Positions 43,612 through 53,829 of a DNA stretch of 64,000 bases are shown here, one piece after another; positions within the stretch are counted from its first letter, which is position 1, and each line of letters starts with the position of its first letter. Under the pieces are notes generated by a model that saw only the letters and a list, made by a program, of their open reading frames with translations, had not been told where the DNA came from and made no database searches. Made by a program: the position numbers and the translations under genes. This DNA comes from Rothia nasimurium (GTDB lineage Bacteria > Actinomycetota > Actinomycetes > Actinomycetales > Micrococcaceae), in assembly GCF_928382285.1 (NCBI RefSeq), contig NZ_CAKMSS010000002.1, positions 62,001-126,000 on the forward strand, in the 5' to 3' direction.

Positions 43612-44679
43612 ATGACCTCCCTTGACCAGCAAGGACTTCAGACCAGCCGCCGTGGCCTCATGCGCTTTGCAGCGCTCACAGGTGTGGCCGGTGTTGCCAC
43701 CGCAGCAGGAACTGCAGCCATCAACGCTACCGCCCACGCAGCGGACGCAACCGCCAGCGTCTTCCCCTCAGATTTCTCCTACCCCACCGTTACCGGCCCC
43801 TCCCTGGCCCTGTGGGGTAGCTCGTCTTTTGACGGCGCACACGCTGACCAAGGGGTACCGGCAGGTTTCGATGCAAGCCCGCGAGCGCTGCTTTCTAGTT
43901 ATCTCTCTGCCCCGGTTCTAGAGTTCGGGCGTGGTGGAGATACCTCGTCCCTCATCACTGCACGAAGGGGCACTAGCCACTATCGGTGCCATCTCATCTT
44001 CCCCAACGATAAGATTCCTGCATCGGGGCAGGTCAATGTAACTCTTGCGGGCGAATCGCTCATGAGCTGGGGCTCTTCCCTTCAGTTGCCCTGCTACGTC
44101 GGAGCGGTACCGGGTGTTTTATCTGCTGGCGCTTCTGAAGGGCAGTACGTGTTTACTCGGGCTGTCGCGGGCGATGAAATCTATGCTCCACCTATCAATG
44201 GAGCCACTGTAGTTCAGTCCTACCAAGAGATGATTAGTCGCACCTCATATCATGTCATTCAAATTGGTCGTAATAATCTCAATCAACCCCAGCAGATTAA
44301 GGATGATACCCAGCGAGCCTATGACATGGCTCCAGAACGTACCATCGTATTAGGTCATTTCAGGGGCCAGCATGACGGTAACGACTCCACCATGGCCAAG
44401 CAGGTGAACGACTATAATGCTTGGGCTGCTCAGACCTACGGTGTACGTTTTATGAATCCGGAAACCTACCTGCGCGAGACGACCCAGGAGTCTTGGCTGC
44501 GCTACGGTGCCCTGGCGGGCTCGGGTGTCTGGTCTTCTGACGATGACCGAAAGGCCTACGACGAAGGAAAGATCCCTGCAACCCTTTATGCCGCCGATGG
44601 TTTCCATCTGAACGGCTGGGGCTACGTTGCCCTATCGCAGATGATCTACTACAAGGTCACTGAGCTCGGCTGGTTCTAG
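43612..44679 (+). CDS. Tat-exported SGNH-hydrolase-like protein
   Basis: 355 residues. A twin-arginine signal TSRRGLMRFAALTG (Arg13-Arg14) ends near AHAADA. Hydrolase-like blocks are ALWGSSSFDG (Ser70-72, in place of GDS), IGRNNLN (Asn221/222) and DGFHLNGWGY (Asp329, His332), the order expected of SGNH/GDSL esterases or O-acetyl-modifying enzymes. Folding before Tat export and a surface carbohydrate or ester substrate are inferred. GC content drops in the middle (about 44.0-44.4 kb), so part may be of foreign origin. Confidence 0.7.
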   Translation: MTSLDQQGLQTSRRGLMRFAALTGVAGVATAAGTAAINATAHAADATASVFPSDFSYPTVTGPSLALWGSSSFDGAHADQGVPAGFDASPRALLSSYLSAPVLEFGRGGDTSSLITARRGTSHYRCHLIFPNDKIPASGQVNVTLAGESLMSWGSSLQLPCYVGAVPGVLSAGASEGQYVFTRAVAGDEIYAPPINGATVVQSYQEMISRTSYHVIQIGRNNLNQPQQIKDDTQRAYDMAPERTIVLGHFRGQHDGNDSTMAKQVNDYNAWAAQTYGVRFMNPETYLRETTQESWLRYGALAGSGVWSSDDDRKAYDEGKIPATLYAADGFHLNGWGYVALSQMIYYKVTELGWF

Positions 44680-44697
44680 CATCTCGGGTATAAGCAT

Positions 44698-44745
44698 AAG
44701 GACGCGTCCCCCACCTTTCCTGCGGAAGGTGGGGGACGCGTCCTT
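44698..44745. terminator. Strong stem-loop between SGNH-like gene and metG
   Basis: 20-bp perfect arms 44698-44717 and 44726-44745 with an 8-nt loop, between convergent genes. Only a short T-rich tail is present. Confidence 0.8.
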
Positions 44746-44777
44746 CTAATGCATTGATAGGAAACGCTGCTAGTAGC

Positions 44778-46319
44778 CTAGGCGCTCTTGGGCTCCTCGT
44801 AACGGGGGAAGATGGGGGCCGGGGCGGGCAGCTCGGTGCCGGGGATGAGGGCCTGCCCCAGGGCCGCAAAGACGCGGTTCTCGGGAGCAACCGCCAGCAG
44901 GTCGAGCATCTTCCCCATGGAGGTGGGCATAACCGGCTGGGTGAGGGTGGCGACAATGCGGAGTACCTCGGCGGTCACGTAGAGCACGGTGTTCATGCGC
45001 TCTAGGTCGGTCTTGCGCAGCTTCCAGGGCTCCTGGGCGGTGAAGTAGCGGTTAGCTTCACCCACAACCTGCCAGATACGCTCCAGGGCGCGGTGGAAGG
45101 CCTGTTCATCGAAGTCAGCGCGGACGGGTTCGTACAGGGCCGCTGCCATCTCAAGCATGGCGGTATCTTCTGCGGTGAAGGCGCCGTGGGCAGGAACCTT
45201 ACCGTCGCAGTTCTTAGCGACCATGGAGAGAGAGCGCTGGGCCAGGTTACCCAGGTCGTTGGCTAGGTCGGAGTTAATGCGGTTCTTGATGCCTTCGGCT
45301 GAGTAGGAGCCGTCCTGGCCGAAGGAGACATCGCGCAGCAGGAAGAAGCGCAGCTGATCCAGGCCGAAGCTGGCGACCAGGTCAGCGGGGTCAACCACGT
45401 TGCCGATGGACTTGCTCATCTTCTCGCCGTCAACCAGCAGGAAGCCGTGGCCAAAGACCCGCTTGGGGATCTCAAGACCGGCTGACCATAGGAAGGCGGG
45501 CCAGTAGATGGCGTGGAAGCGGGTGATGTCCTTACCAATCAGGTGAAGATCAACGGGCCAGAACTTAGAAAAGAGTTCGCCCTCGGTATCGGGGTAGCCC
45601 AGGCCGGTGATGTAATTGGTCAGGGCGTCCACCCAGACGTACATGACGTGCTTTTCATTGCCGGGTACAGGTACGCCCCAGTCGAAGGTGGTGCGGGAGA
45701 TGGAGAGGTCGGTCAGGCCGTTCTTGATGAAGGCGGCCAGTTCGTTACGGCGGGATTCGGGGTAGACGAACCCCTCGGTGGAGTAGAGCTCCAGCAGGCG
45801 ATCGCCGTACTTGGAGAGACGAAAGAAGTAGGATTCCTCTTCGGTCCACTCGACCTCGGTACCGGTTGAGATGGCGTAGCGGACGCCGTCCCGTACCTCG
45901 GTTTCGTCCTCGGTGTAGTAGGCCTCGTCGCGCACGGAGTACCAGCCAGCGTACTTATCCAGGTAGATATCGCCGTTCTCTTCCATCTTCTTCCAGATGG
46001 CCTGAGAGGCAGCGTAGTGATCGGTATCGGTGGTGCGGATAAAGCGGTCGTAGTCGGCACCTACCAGATCGGCCATAGCGCGGAAGCGGGCTGAATTCTC
46101 ATCGGCCAGTTCCTTGGGGGTCTTGCCCTGTTTGGCAGCGGTGGTCTGCATCTTCTGCCCGTGCTCATCGGTACCGGTCATGAAGCGCACGTCGAAGCCG
46201 TCAAGCTTCTTGAAGCGAGCCATGGTGTCGGCGGCAATAACCTCGTAGGCGTGCCCGATATGGGGGGCACCGTTGGGGTAAGAAATCGCAGTGGTGATGT
46301 AGTACGGGGTAGAAGTCAT
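44778..46319 (-). CDS. metG: Methionine--tRNA ligase
   Basis: A 513-residue class I synthetase with the HIGH-type [13 protein letters not shown], the KMSKS motif in [16 protein letters not shown], and the anticodon-recognition helix bundle at the C-terminus. It is the short form, with no CxxC zinc knuckle and no C-terminal tRNA-binding domain. ATG 46319 lies 7 nt after TAAAGT, so the message is probably leaderless. Confidence 0.96.
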   Translation of the reverse strand: MTSTPYYITTAISYPNGAPHIGHAYEVIAADTMARFKKLDGFDVRFMTGTDEHGQKMQTTAAKQGKTPKELADENSARFRAMADLVGADYDRFIRTTDTDHYAASQAIWKKMEENGDIYLDKYAGWYSVRDEAYYTEDETEVRDGVRYAISTGTEVEWTEEESYFFRLSKYGDRLLELYSTEGFVYPESRRNELAAFIKNGLTDLSISRTTFDWGVPVPGNEKHVMYVWVDALTNYITGLGYPDTEGELFSKFWPVDLHLIGKDITRFHAIYWPAFLWSAGLEIPKRVFGHGFLLVDGEKMSKSIGNVVDPADLVASFGLDQLRFFLLRDVSFGQDGSYSAEGIKNRINSDLANDLGNLAQRSLSMVAKNCDGKVPAHGAFTAEDTAMLEMAAALYEPVRADFDEQAFHRALERIWQVVGEANRYFTAQEPWKLRKTDLERMNTVLYVTAEVLRIVATLTQPVMPTSMGKMLDLLAVAPENRVFAALGQALIPGTELPAPAPIFPRYEEPKSA

Positions 46320-46326
46320 AGGTACC

Positions 46327-46332
46327 ACTTTA
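46327..46332 (-). promoter_or_regulatory. -10 box of leaderless metG
   Basis: TAAAGT on the minus strand, 7 nt from the ATG at 46319. Confidence 0.6.
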
Positions 46333-46396
46333 CCCGTTTACACCAACCACTGCGAACGCTATTTCCCGTGCTGGAAAGGCGCGGGTGGGCTTCTTG

Positions 46397-47992
46397 CTAG
46401 TCAGCCAGGTTAATAACCGCCGCGCGGGAGGCGTTGACCACGCGCTTGATGGATTCGAGCACCTCGGCTGAGAGGGCTGAGTCCAGGGCAAGGACGCAGA
46501 GGGCTTCAGCGTTCTTGTCGTTGCGGGAGACCTGCATACCGGCGATGTTGATGGAGGCGGTGCCCAGCAGGGTACCGATAGCGGCAATGACGCCCGGGCG
46601 GTCTTCGTATTCGAGCACCAGCATGTGGTCGGTGATGGGGATTTCGATATCGTAACCGTTGACGTTGGTCAGTTTCTCGATGAGCTTGGGGCCGGTGACG
46701 GTACCGGCGACGGAGACCACTTCACCGTTAGCGAGAGCACCGGTGAGTACGGTTTCGTTGCGGAAGTACTCGGTATCGGTGGTAGTGACCAGCTCGACCT
46801 CAACGCCGCGCTGTTCGGCCAGCACGGGGGCGTTGACGTAGGAAACCTTGTCTGAGACGACGTCGGTGAAGACACCCTTGAGGGCTGAGAGCTTGAGGGA
46901 GGTGACGTCCTTGGTCGCGATTTCACCGGCAATCTTAACCTCGACGCGGGTGAGGGCTTCGTCGCCGCCGATGGCGGTGAGGATGCGGCCGACCTTCTCT
47001 GCCAAGGGAACGCCGGGGCGGACGTCCTTGTCAATGGCGCCGCCTGCGACGTTGACGGCGTCGGGCACCAGGTCGCCTTCAAGGGCCAGACGTACAGATT
47101 TTGCAACCGAGATACCGGCCTTTTCCTGGGCTTCAAAGGTGGAGGCACCCAGGTGGGGGGTGGCAACGACATTGGGCAGCTCAACAAAGGGCACGTTCTT
47201 AGCGGGTTCCTTGACGTAGACGTCGATGGCAGCACCTGCAATTTCGCCTGCGCGCAGGGCAGCATCGAGGTCAGCTTCGTCAATCAGGCCACCGCGGGCT
47301 ACGTTGACAACGTAGGCGGTCTTCTTCATCTTCTTGAAGCTCTCAGCGTTGATCATGCCCAGGGTTTCGGGGGTGCGGGGCATGTGGATGGTGATGAAGT
47401 CAGAGCGGTCCACTAGCTCATCCAGTTCAACCAGTTCTGCGCCCAGGGCTGCTGCGCGGGCTGAGGTGACGAAGGGGTCGTAGGCGATAATCTCGGTGCC
47501 GAAGGCCTTGAGGCGTTCTGCAACCAGACCACCGATTCGGCCCAGGCCGATAATACCGATGGTCTTTTCAAAGAGCTCGACGCCTGAGAAGGCGGAGCGC
47601 TTCCACTGGCCGGCCTTCATGGAGGCATCGGCGGCTGAGATGTTACGGGCCAGACCCAGGATGTGCCCGACGGTGAGTTCTGCTGCGGAAATGACGTTAG
47701 AGGTGGGAGCATTGACCACCATGACGCCTGCCTTGGTGGCGGCCTTGATATCGACGTTATCGAGGCCAACGCCCGCGCGGGCGATGACCTTGAGCTTCTT
47801 GGCAGCGGCGATGACTTCCGCATCGACCTGGGTGGCTGAGCGCACCAGAATAGCGTCTACATCGGCAATGGCAGGGAGGAGTTCTTCGCGGTTGGCGCCG
47901 TCGCAGGAGCGGATTTCAAAGTCGGGGCCCAGGGCTTCAACGGTGGCGGGTGAGAGTTCTTCAGCGAGCAGAACGACGGGTTTTGCAGTCAC
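46397..47992 (-). CDS. serA: D-3-phosphoglycerate dehydrogenase
   Basis: The first step of serine synthesis. The 531-residue long form has an NAD-binding core (GLGRIGGLVAERLKAFG, ARGGLIDEADL), an intervening allosteric substrate-binding domain, and a C-terminal ACT domain (VLEYEDRPGVIAAIGTLLG) for serine feedback inhibition. The GTG at 47992 has AAGGAAA 6 nt upstream. The leader of about 170 nt contains three stem-loops and could carry RNA-based control. Confidence 0.96.
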   Translation of the reverse strand: MTAKPVVLLAEELSPATVEALGPDFEIRSCDGANREELLPAIADVDAILVRSATQVDAEVIAAAKKLKVIARAGVGLDNVDIKAATKAGVMVVNAPTSNVISAAELTVGHILGLARNISAADASMKAGQWKRSAFSGVELFEKTIGIIGLGRIGGLVAERLKAFGTEIIAYDPFVTSARAAALGAELVELDELVDRSDFITIHMPRTPETLGMINAESFKKMKKTAYVVNVARGGLIDEADLDAALRAGEIAGAAIDVYVKEPAKNVPFVELPNVVATPHLGASTFEAQEKAGISVAKSVRLALEGDLVPDAVNVAGGAIDKDVRPGVPLAEKVGRILTAIGGDEALTRVEVKIAGEIATKDVTSLKLSALKGVFTDVVSDKVSYVNAPVLAEQRGVEVELVTTTDTEYFRNETVLTGALANGEVVSVAGTVTGPKLIEKLTNVNGYDIEIPITDHMLVLEYEDRPGVIAAIGTLLGTASINIAGMQVSRNDKNAEALCVLALDSALSAEVLESIKRVVNASRAAVINLAD

Positions 47993-48078
47993 AGGTGGTT
48001 TCCTTAGATAACGGGTGACGGTTGTGGGAAAGTGGGGCAGCTGGCGCTTCGGACCCTAAGGACGCCGCTGGTAGGGGT

Positions 48079-48162
48079 GCTCGGCAAAGAGCAGGAGTGC
48101 GGTGGTTAGGCTACAGTTCACCGTACGGCTGTAGCGAGACCGCTCCCCCAGTTTACTGGGGG
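48079..48162 (-). promoter_or_regulatory. Structured leader of serA with three stem-loops
   Basis: Between the ilvC terminator and serA lie CCCCCA/TGGGGG (48145-48162), CTACAG/CTGTAG (48111-48134, enclosing the palindrome CCGTACGG) and GCTC/GAGC (48079-48092). It matches no riboswitch that I recognise. It may be a regulatory leader or only chance structure. Confidence 0.4.
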
Positions 48163-48166
48163 TTGG

Positions 48167-48213
48167 CAAGAGCCGGCTACCTTGCCCTGGGTAGGTGAGG
48201 TAGCCGGCTCTTG
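48167..48213 (-). terminator. Terminator of ilvC
   Basis: 16-bp perfect arms CAAGAGCCGGCTACCT (48167-48182) and its complement (48198-48213), about 37 bp after the ilvC stop. No U-run is visible. Confidence 0.75.
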
Positions 48214-48249
48214 AGAGTTCACTGCTGGTGCAGGTGAGAGTAGCTTGGC

Positions 48250-49320
<1,071 letters not shown>

Positions 49321-49426
49321 CTAAACCTTGGTTGTGATGAACCGTTAGTCTCTAGCCTAGTAGGTTCGGCTGATTTTGAGACGCAGGTTTCATATTTTGG
49401 AACGATATTTTTGGGCGGCTCTTCGC

Positions 49427-49936
49427 CTAGCCGCGCAGGGCCTTTTCGCTCATGGAGCGAGGGCCGCGAGAAAGCCCGATGGTGCCAGCACGCACGATTT
49501 CGCGAACACCAAAGGGTTCAAGCACCTCAAGCAGGGCGTTAATCTTATTGGCCGAGCCGGTGGCCTCGATAATGACGGACTCGGTAGAGACGTCTACAAT
49601 CTTGGCGCGGAAGAGGTCGGCGGCCTGGGTGACCTGGATGCGGGCTGCCGCGTCCGCCTTGACCTTGATGAGAATGTGGTCTCGCTGGGCCGACTGTTCG
49701 TCGGGCAGTTCCACAATCTTGAGCACGTGGATCAGCTTGTTGAGCTGTTTGGTGACCTGCTCTAGAAGCACCCCTTCTGCGTCCACCACTACGGTAATGC
49801 GGGAGATGCCGGGAACTTCGGTGGGGCCCACGGCCAGGGAGTCAATGTTGAACATGCGGCGGGCAAAGAGGCCTGAGACTCTGGCCAGCACGCCGGGCTT
49901 ATCTTCTACAAGAACCGAGAGGGTGTGGCGGCTCAT
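49427..49936 (-). CDS. ilvN: Acetolactate synthase small (regulatory) subunit
   Basis: 169 residues. The N-terminal ACT domain [27 protein letters not shown] binds valine for feedback inhibition and activates the catalytic subunit; a second ACT-like domain follows. It overlaps the ilvB stop by 4 nt (ATGA), so the two subunits are translationally coupled. Confidence 0.97.
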   Translation of the reverse strand: MSRHTLSVLVEDKPGVLARVSGLFARRMFNIDSLAVGPTEVPGISRITVVVDAEGVLLEQVTKQLNKLIHVLKIVELPDEQSAQRDHILIKVKADAAARIQVTQAADLFRAKIVDVSTESVIIEATGSANKINALLEVLEPFGVREIVRAGTIGLSRGPRSMSEKALRG

Positions 49937-51771
49937 AGCATCTCCTCATCTTCGCCCCAGGAGGGTGAGATATCTTTAGCAATCTGAATCTGGTCGTTCG
50001 ATACACCGGCGGGCACCATGGGCCAGACTAGGGCATCGGGGCTGACGTTGAAGTCTACGACGACGGGGCGGTCGTTGATCGCCAGGGCCTGCTTGATAGT
50101 TTCTTCTACATCTGCATCGCTCTCGCAGCGCAGGGCTGCGCAGCCGTAGGCTTCAGCCAGTTTGACGAAGTCAGGCACGCGCTCGGTACCCATGCCGGTC
50201 TTGAGGTGTGTGTTGGAGTAGCGACCATCGTAGAAGAGGTTCTGCCACTGGCGCACCATGCCCAAGGACGAGTTGTTGATAATGGCAACCTTGATGGGGA
50301 TGTTGTTCTGCACGCAGGTGGCCAGTTCCTGGTTGGTCATCTGGAAGCAGCCGTCACCGTCAATAGCCCACACGACAGAGTCGGGGAAGGCAACCTTGAC
50401 ACCCATAGCGGCGGGGACGGAGAAGCCCATGGTACCCAGACCGGCTGAGTTGATGAAGTGGCGGGGGTTTTCGCTCTGGATAAACTGGGCTGCCCACATC
50501 TGGTGCTGGCCCACACCGGTGACGTAGTAGGCATCGGGGCCGGTGAGCTCGCTCAGCTTTTGGATGACGTACTGGGGGGATCCCAGACCATCGTCAGTCT
50601 TGGTGTAGCCCAGGGGGTAGGTTTCCTTGAAGCGGTTGACCAGCGTCCACCAGTCGGTCAGGTCGGGAAGTTCAGAGGCGAACTCACCTTCGAGAATCTC
50701 GTTGAGTTCGGGCAGCACGTAGCGTAGGTCCCCCACGATGGGTACGTCGGCAATACGAATCTTTGAGATTTCTGCGGGGTCTACATCGACATGGATGACC
50801 TTAGCGTGCGGAGCGAATTCTGAGACGACGCCGGTGACGCGGTCGTCAAAACGGGCGCCCAGGGCAATGAGCAGGTCAGACTTCTGCATGGCGGTTACAG
50901 CAGGAACCGTGCCGTGCATGCCCGGCATACCCAGGTTCTGGGGGTCTGAGTCGGGGTAGGCGCCGCGGGCGGTCAGGGTGGTGACGACGGGGGCGCCAGT
51001 GGTTTTAGCAAGCTTGAGCAGCTCGTCGGACGCTTCAGCGCGGACGACACCGCCACCCACGTAGAGGACGGGGCGCTGGGACTCGGTGATAAGCTTAGCC
51101 GCTTCGCGAATCTGCTTGGAGTGGCCGCGGGTCACGGGGTTGTAGCCGCGGGGGTCGGTGTTAGCGGGCGGCCAGGAGAAGTCCATCATGCCCTGCTGGG
51201 CGTCCTTGGTGATGTCAACGAGGACGGGGCCGGGGCGGCCGGTTGCGGCAATTTTGAAGGCGGTGGCGATGCAGCGGGGAATCTCCTGGGCATCGCGCAC
51301 CATAAAGGAGTGCTTGGTGATGGGCATGGTCATGCCCACGATGTCGGCTTCCTGGAAGGCATCGGTGCCGATGACCTTTGAGGAGACCTGGCCGGTAATA
51401 CAGACAATGGGCACAGAGTCCATGTTGGCGTCCGCAATGGCGGTGAGCAGGTTGGTGGCACCGGGGCCCGAGGTGGCAATAGCTACGCCGACCTTGCCGC
51501 TGGCGATAGCATAGCCTTCTGCAGCGTGCCCTGCCCCCTGCTCGTGGCGCACCAGGATGTGGTTGAGCTTTTCAGAGTCAAAGAGGGGGTCGTAGGTGGG
51601 CAGAATTGCGCCGCCGGGCAGGCCGAAGATATCGGTAACACCCAGTTCTTCGAGGGAGCGGACGATGGCCTGCGAGCCGGTCATACGCTCTACCGGTGAG
51701 GTTTCTGAGCTGCTACGGTTGCCCAGGTTTTTAGCTAGATCTGCAGGGTTGATGGGATTTCCCGCTGTCAT
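49933..51771 (-). CDS. ilvB: Acetolactate synthase large (catalytic) subunit
   Basis: 612 residues. The ThDP- and FAD-dependent enzyme condenses pyruvate to acetolactate or acetohydroxybutyrate. The catalytic Glu lies in [16 protein letters not shown]; the ThDP motif is [24 protein letters not shown]; the substrate region is [34 protein letters not shown] precedes the ATG. It is first gene of ilvBNC, behind a leader peptide and attenuator. Confidence 0.97.
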   Translation of the reverse strand: MTAGNPINPADLAKNLGNRSSSETSPVERMTGSQAIVRSLEELGVTDIFGLPGGAILPTYDPLFDSEKLNHILVRHEQGAGHAAEGYAIASGKVGVAIATSGPGATNLLTAIADANMDSVPIVCITGQVSSKVIGTDAFQEADIVGMTMPITKHSFMVRDAQEIPRCIATAFKIAATGRPGPVLVDITKDAQQGMMDFSWPPANTDPRGYNPVTRGHSKQIREAAKLITESQRPVLYVGGGVVRAEASDELLKLAKTTGAPVVTTLTARGAYPDSDPQNLGMPGMHGTVPAVTAMQKSDLLIALGARFDDRVTGVVSEFAPHAKVIHVDVDPAEISKIRIADVPIVGDLRYVLPELNEILEGEFASELPDLTDWWTLVNRFKETYPLGYTKTDDGLGSPQYVIQKLSELTGPDAYYVTGVGQHQMWAAQFIQSENPRHFINSAGLGTMGFSVPAAMGVKVAFPDSVVWAIDGDGCFQMTNQELATCVQNNIPIKVAIINNSSLGMVRQWQNLFYDGRYSNTHLKTGMGTERVPDFVKLAEAYGCAALRCESDADVEETIKQALAINDRPVVVDFNVSPDALVWPMVPAGVSNDQIQIAKDISPSWGEDEEML

Positions 51772-51864
51772 TGGTGATCCTCGCGATGGTCTGAAGATGA
51801 TCTTGTGTGTGAGCGGTGGGTGCGCCCGTTGGGTGTAGGTAGTGCCGGGTTGCGGATAAACCTA

Positions 51865-51898
51865 GAAAAAAACCCTCCGCTTGGTTGAGCGAAGGGTG
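51865..51898 (-). terminator. Attenuator terminator in the ilvB leader
   Basis: On the minus strand ACCCTTCGCT pairs with AGCGGAGGGT across a short loop and is followed by seven T (51865-51871). It lies about 95 bp before ilvB and after the leader ORF. A competing antiterminator can form from GTGCGCA...TAAG near the leader stop with CTTA...TGCGCAC just before this stem. Confidence 0.85.
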
Positions 51899-51924
51899 CG
51901 CACGCCGTAAGACACATCAAAGAC

Positions 51925-51990
51925 TTATGCTGCGCACTCGTTCACGAGTCGCACCACAAGAATAATCTGTGACTGTTGGCGTGTTGTCAT
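51925..51990 (-). CDS. ilvBNC leader peptide (21 aa)
   Basis: It begins MTTRQQSQ, continues IILVVRLV and ends NECAA before TAA. Seven of eight residues in the central run are Ile, Leu or Val, the regulated amino acids. AAAGGG directly precedes the ATG. An AAGAAT box (51998-52003) with TTGACC 18 nt further upstream could make it leaderless. Charged branched-chain tRNA shortage would stall ribosomes here and favour the antiterminator. Confidence 0.85.
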   Translation of the reverse strand: MTTRQQSQIILVVRLVNECAA

Positions 51991-51997
51991 ACCCTTT

Positions 51998-52033
51998 ATT
52001 CTTGGTGCTCGAGGGCACACCGGTCAAACCGGT
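51998..52033 (-). promoter_or_regulatory. Promoter region of the ilvBNC operon
   Basis: Minus-strand TTGACC (52022-52027), an 18-nt spacer, AAGAAT (51998-52003). The -35 lies inside an ACCGGT-CAA-ACCGGT inverted repeat (52019-52033) that could bind a regulator. A more distal TATTCT box near 52040 is an alternative. Confidence 0.5.
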
Positions 52034-52188
52034 CTTAGAATATGACACAGCCAGCTCACCCCTCAGACACCAACGGAGAGGGGTAAAGCGGTCTAGCCTG
52101 GTCAAACGACACAAACCTGCACATCGTCATTTAAAGACTTTTAGGCAATCAGTAGCACTTTTCTAGCCAAGACTTCAGCTATAGCACG

Positions 52189-52194
52189 TAGACT
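52189..52194 (+). promoter_or_regulatory. -10 box of leaderless hypothetical gene
   Basis: TAGACT, 6 nt, then the ATG at 52201. Confidence 0.55.
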
Positions 52195-52200
52195 GATGGT

Positions 52201-52653
52201 ATGACTGAACCCCAGCTCACCAGTAGTGAAATTGCCAAGGCCCTGCACACTGTCTTTGATAGTCAGATTATTAACTATGGGGCCTACAACCTGGTTTTTG
52301 CTACAGGTTCATCTATCTACCGCAACCCCGATTTGGCATCCCATCAGGAAGAAAACCAGAGCCACTTCCTTATCGGCTACAGGGATACCCCGCGAGAGGC
52401 CGTCATCGCCCCGCTCTCCCTACCCGAAGTTCGTGGCACCGGAACTCCCACTTCTATCGACAACACAAATGCCGCCCGCACCTTTAGCCTTTCAGAGTTT
52501 TCCTTTGGGTTAGAATCCACGAACGGCACCTCTTTTTCTCTCACCTTTGATCCCCACATGACCGTCCAGACAACAGAAGGTAGCGGCGTACTGGATCAGG
52601 CACTTGATATTGAAGATTTTAAGCGCGTCATCATTGAGGCCTGGGAGCTCTAG
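52201..52653 (+). CDS. Hypothetical protein, 150 aa
   Basis: I do not recognise the family. It is a soluble, acidic protein with an N-terminal helix (SSEIAKALHTVFDSQI) followed by mostly beta-type sequence (YNLVFATGSSIY, HFLIGYRDTPREAVIAPLSL, SFSLTFDPHMTV) and no signal peptide or cysteine. Codon use fits the genome. The start is supported by a -10 box at leaderless distance. It is isolated between the ilvBNC leader and tRNA-Lys. Confidence 0.7.
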   Translation: MTEPQLTSSEIAKALHTVFDSQIINYGAYNLVFATGSSIYRNPDLASHQEENQSHFLIGYRDTPREAVIAPLSLPEVRGTGTPTSIDNTNAARTFSLSEFSFGLESTNGTSFSLTFDPHMTVQTTEGSGVLDQALDIEDFKRVIIEAWEL

Positions 52654-52736
52654 CCCTCCCCCAGGGTGAAGCCCGCACACAAAAGATTGGGTATCGTCTG
52701 AAGACTAGACGTAGATAAACCAGGATGAATAAAAAA

Positions 52737-52766
52737 GAAGCCCGACCGGCTAGCCGGTCGGGCTTC
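52737..52766 (-). terminator. Terminator of tRNA-Lys (30-bp perfect palindrome)
   Basis: 15-bp arms (GAAGCCCGACCGGCT and its complement) meet without a spacer; AAAAAA just to the left is the U-tract on the minus strand. Confidence 0.9.
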
Positions 52767-52774
52767 TTACGCTG

Positions 52775-52847
52775 TGCGCCCCCTGGGACTCGAACCCAGA
52801 ACCCATTGATTAAGAGTCAATTGCTCTGCCAATTGAGCTAGAGGCGC
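52775..52847 (-). tRNA. tRNA-Lys (CTT)
   Basis: 73 nt on the minus strand. The acceptor GCGCCTC pairs with GGGGCGC, the anticodon loop ACTCTTA carries CTT, and the T arm is CTGGG-TTCGAGT-CCCAG. The discriminator is A, and CCA is not encoded. Confidence 0.95.
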
Positions 52848-53015
52848 ATATTTACTTGTCAGACCGAGAACCTGTCTCAGCAGCGGGTTCTACTATACGC
52901 ACCTTTCTTGAGGCGTGCAAGTCGAAAAGGGCGTTTGTGAGCACCTTCATAAAAAGCGTATATATACAGCCCATACAGAAGGCCTCCCGCCATATCAGCA
53001 GGAGGCCCAGAAGCA

Positions 53016-53630
53016 CTATTTACGGTACTCAGCAATCATCTCTGGCGTAATAACGTCCATAACAGCGGTATTGACGCGCTCAACGATAGGCTCCGTGACA
53101 TTAGCCTCGGGTACGTCGGCTTCTGCCGACGGAGCCTCTGCTAAAGATTTAGTGATAGCCCCAATCTGGGCGGTGTGCTCACCAGCAACATCATCGAGCA
53201 CCTCGCTACCAGCATGGTGCTCGCTCAGGCCTTCAATAATGTGAATGAGCATTTCGCGAAATTCAGGGTTTGAGAGCTCGCCGGCAGATCCAAGCTTGCG
53301 GTCAATGTTCTCCGCTTCGGCCAGCACGCGCCGCCCCTCTTCGGTGATACCTAGAAGGTAGCTGCGGCGGTCAATAGTGTTACGGGTGCGGAAAACATGC
53401 CCGTGCGCTTCGAGTCGCGCAAGGGTCTTGCCCATGGTCTGGGCCTGCACACCCACAAGGGAGGCAACTTTCACCTGTGAAATCATGCCTTCGCGGGCAA
53501 TGACGCCAAGAGCTGTTACGCCAGCATGGGTAAGCCCAAGTGACTTCAGCTGATCATTCCAGCTGTATTCCAGCATGCGCGCTGCAGTTGAGAGGAGTCG
53601 ATTAATCGACCAATTACGAATTTCTGGCAT
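53016..53630 (-). CDS. MarR-family transcriptional regulator
   Basis: 204 residues. The winged helix-turn-helix spans HAGVTALGVIAREGMISQV and VGVQAQTMGKTLARLEAHGH, with the wing DRRSYLLGITEEGRRVLAEA. A C-terminal extension of about 60 residues, acidic and alanine-rich, is unusual for the family. ATG 53630 lies 6 nt after a consensus TATAAT, so it is leaderless. An inverted repeat overlapping that box suggests autorepression. The regulated function is not evident; bcp, a peroxiredoxin, is divergent and may be a target. Confidence 0.85.
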   Translation of the reverse strand: MPEIRNWSINRLLSTAARMLEYSWNDQLKSLGLTHAGVTALGVIAREGMISQVKVASLVGVQAQTMGKTLARLEAHGHVFRTRNTIDRRSYLLGITEEGRRVLAEAENIDRKLGSAGELSNPEFREMLIHIIEGLSEHHAGSEVLDDVAGEHTAQIGAITKSLAEAPSAEADVPEANVTEPIVERVNTAVMDVITPEMIAEYRK

Positions 53631-53636
53631 AGCACC

Positions 53637-53661
53637 ATTATAAGCATACTCAGCACTTATA
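53637..53661 (-). promoter_or_regulatory. marR-type promoter and candidate autoregulatory operator
   Basis: TATAAT at 53637-53642 (minus strand) is 6 nt from the ATG. TATAAG-N11-CTTATA (53639-53661) overlaps it, so binding would block polymerase. Confidence 0.6.
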
Positions 53662-53829
53662 TGCCTAGACATGACAGGTGCTTGACATAATCAACTGTAC
53701 ACTGAGTAATTGTTGAACAACCCTGTTTTTCCGCTAAAAATCAGGGTTCCTTGCCCCTGATAAGCTGGTAGCAAGGCCGCAGCCCGGTAGGCTGCACCCC
53801 TTTTCTGTTCACCATGTGAAAGGACGCCC

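Noticed and set aside
51917..52114. 65-codon frame upstream of ilvB as a protein gene
   Set aside because: No SD and mixed composition; the 21-residue leader in another frame explains this region better.
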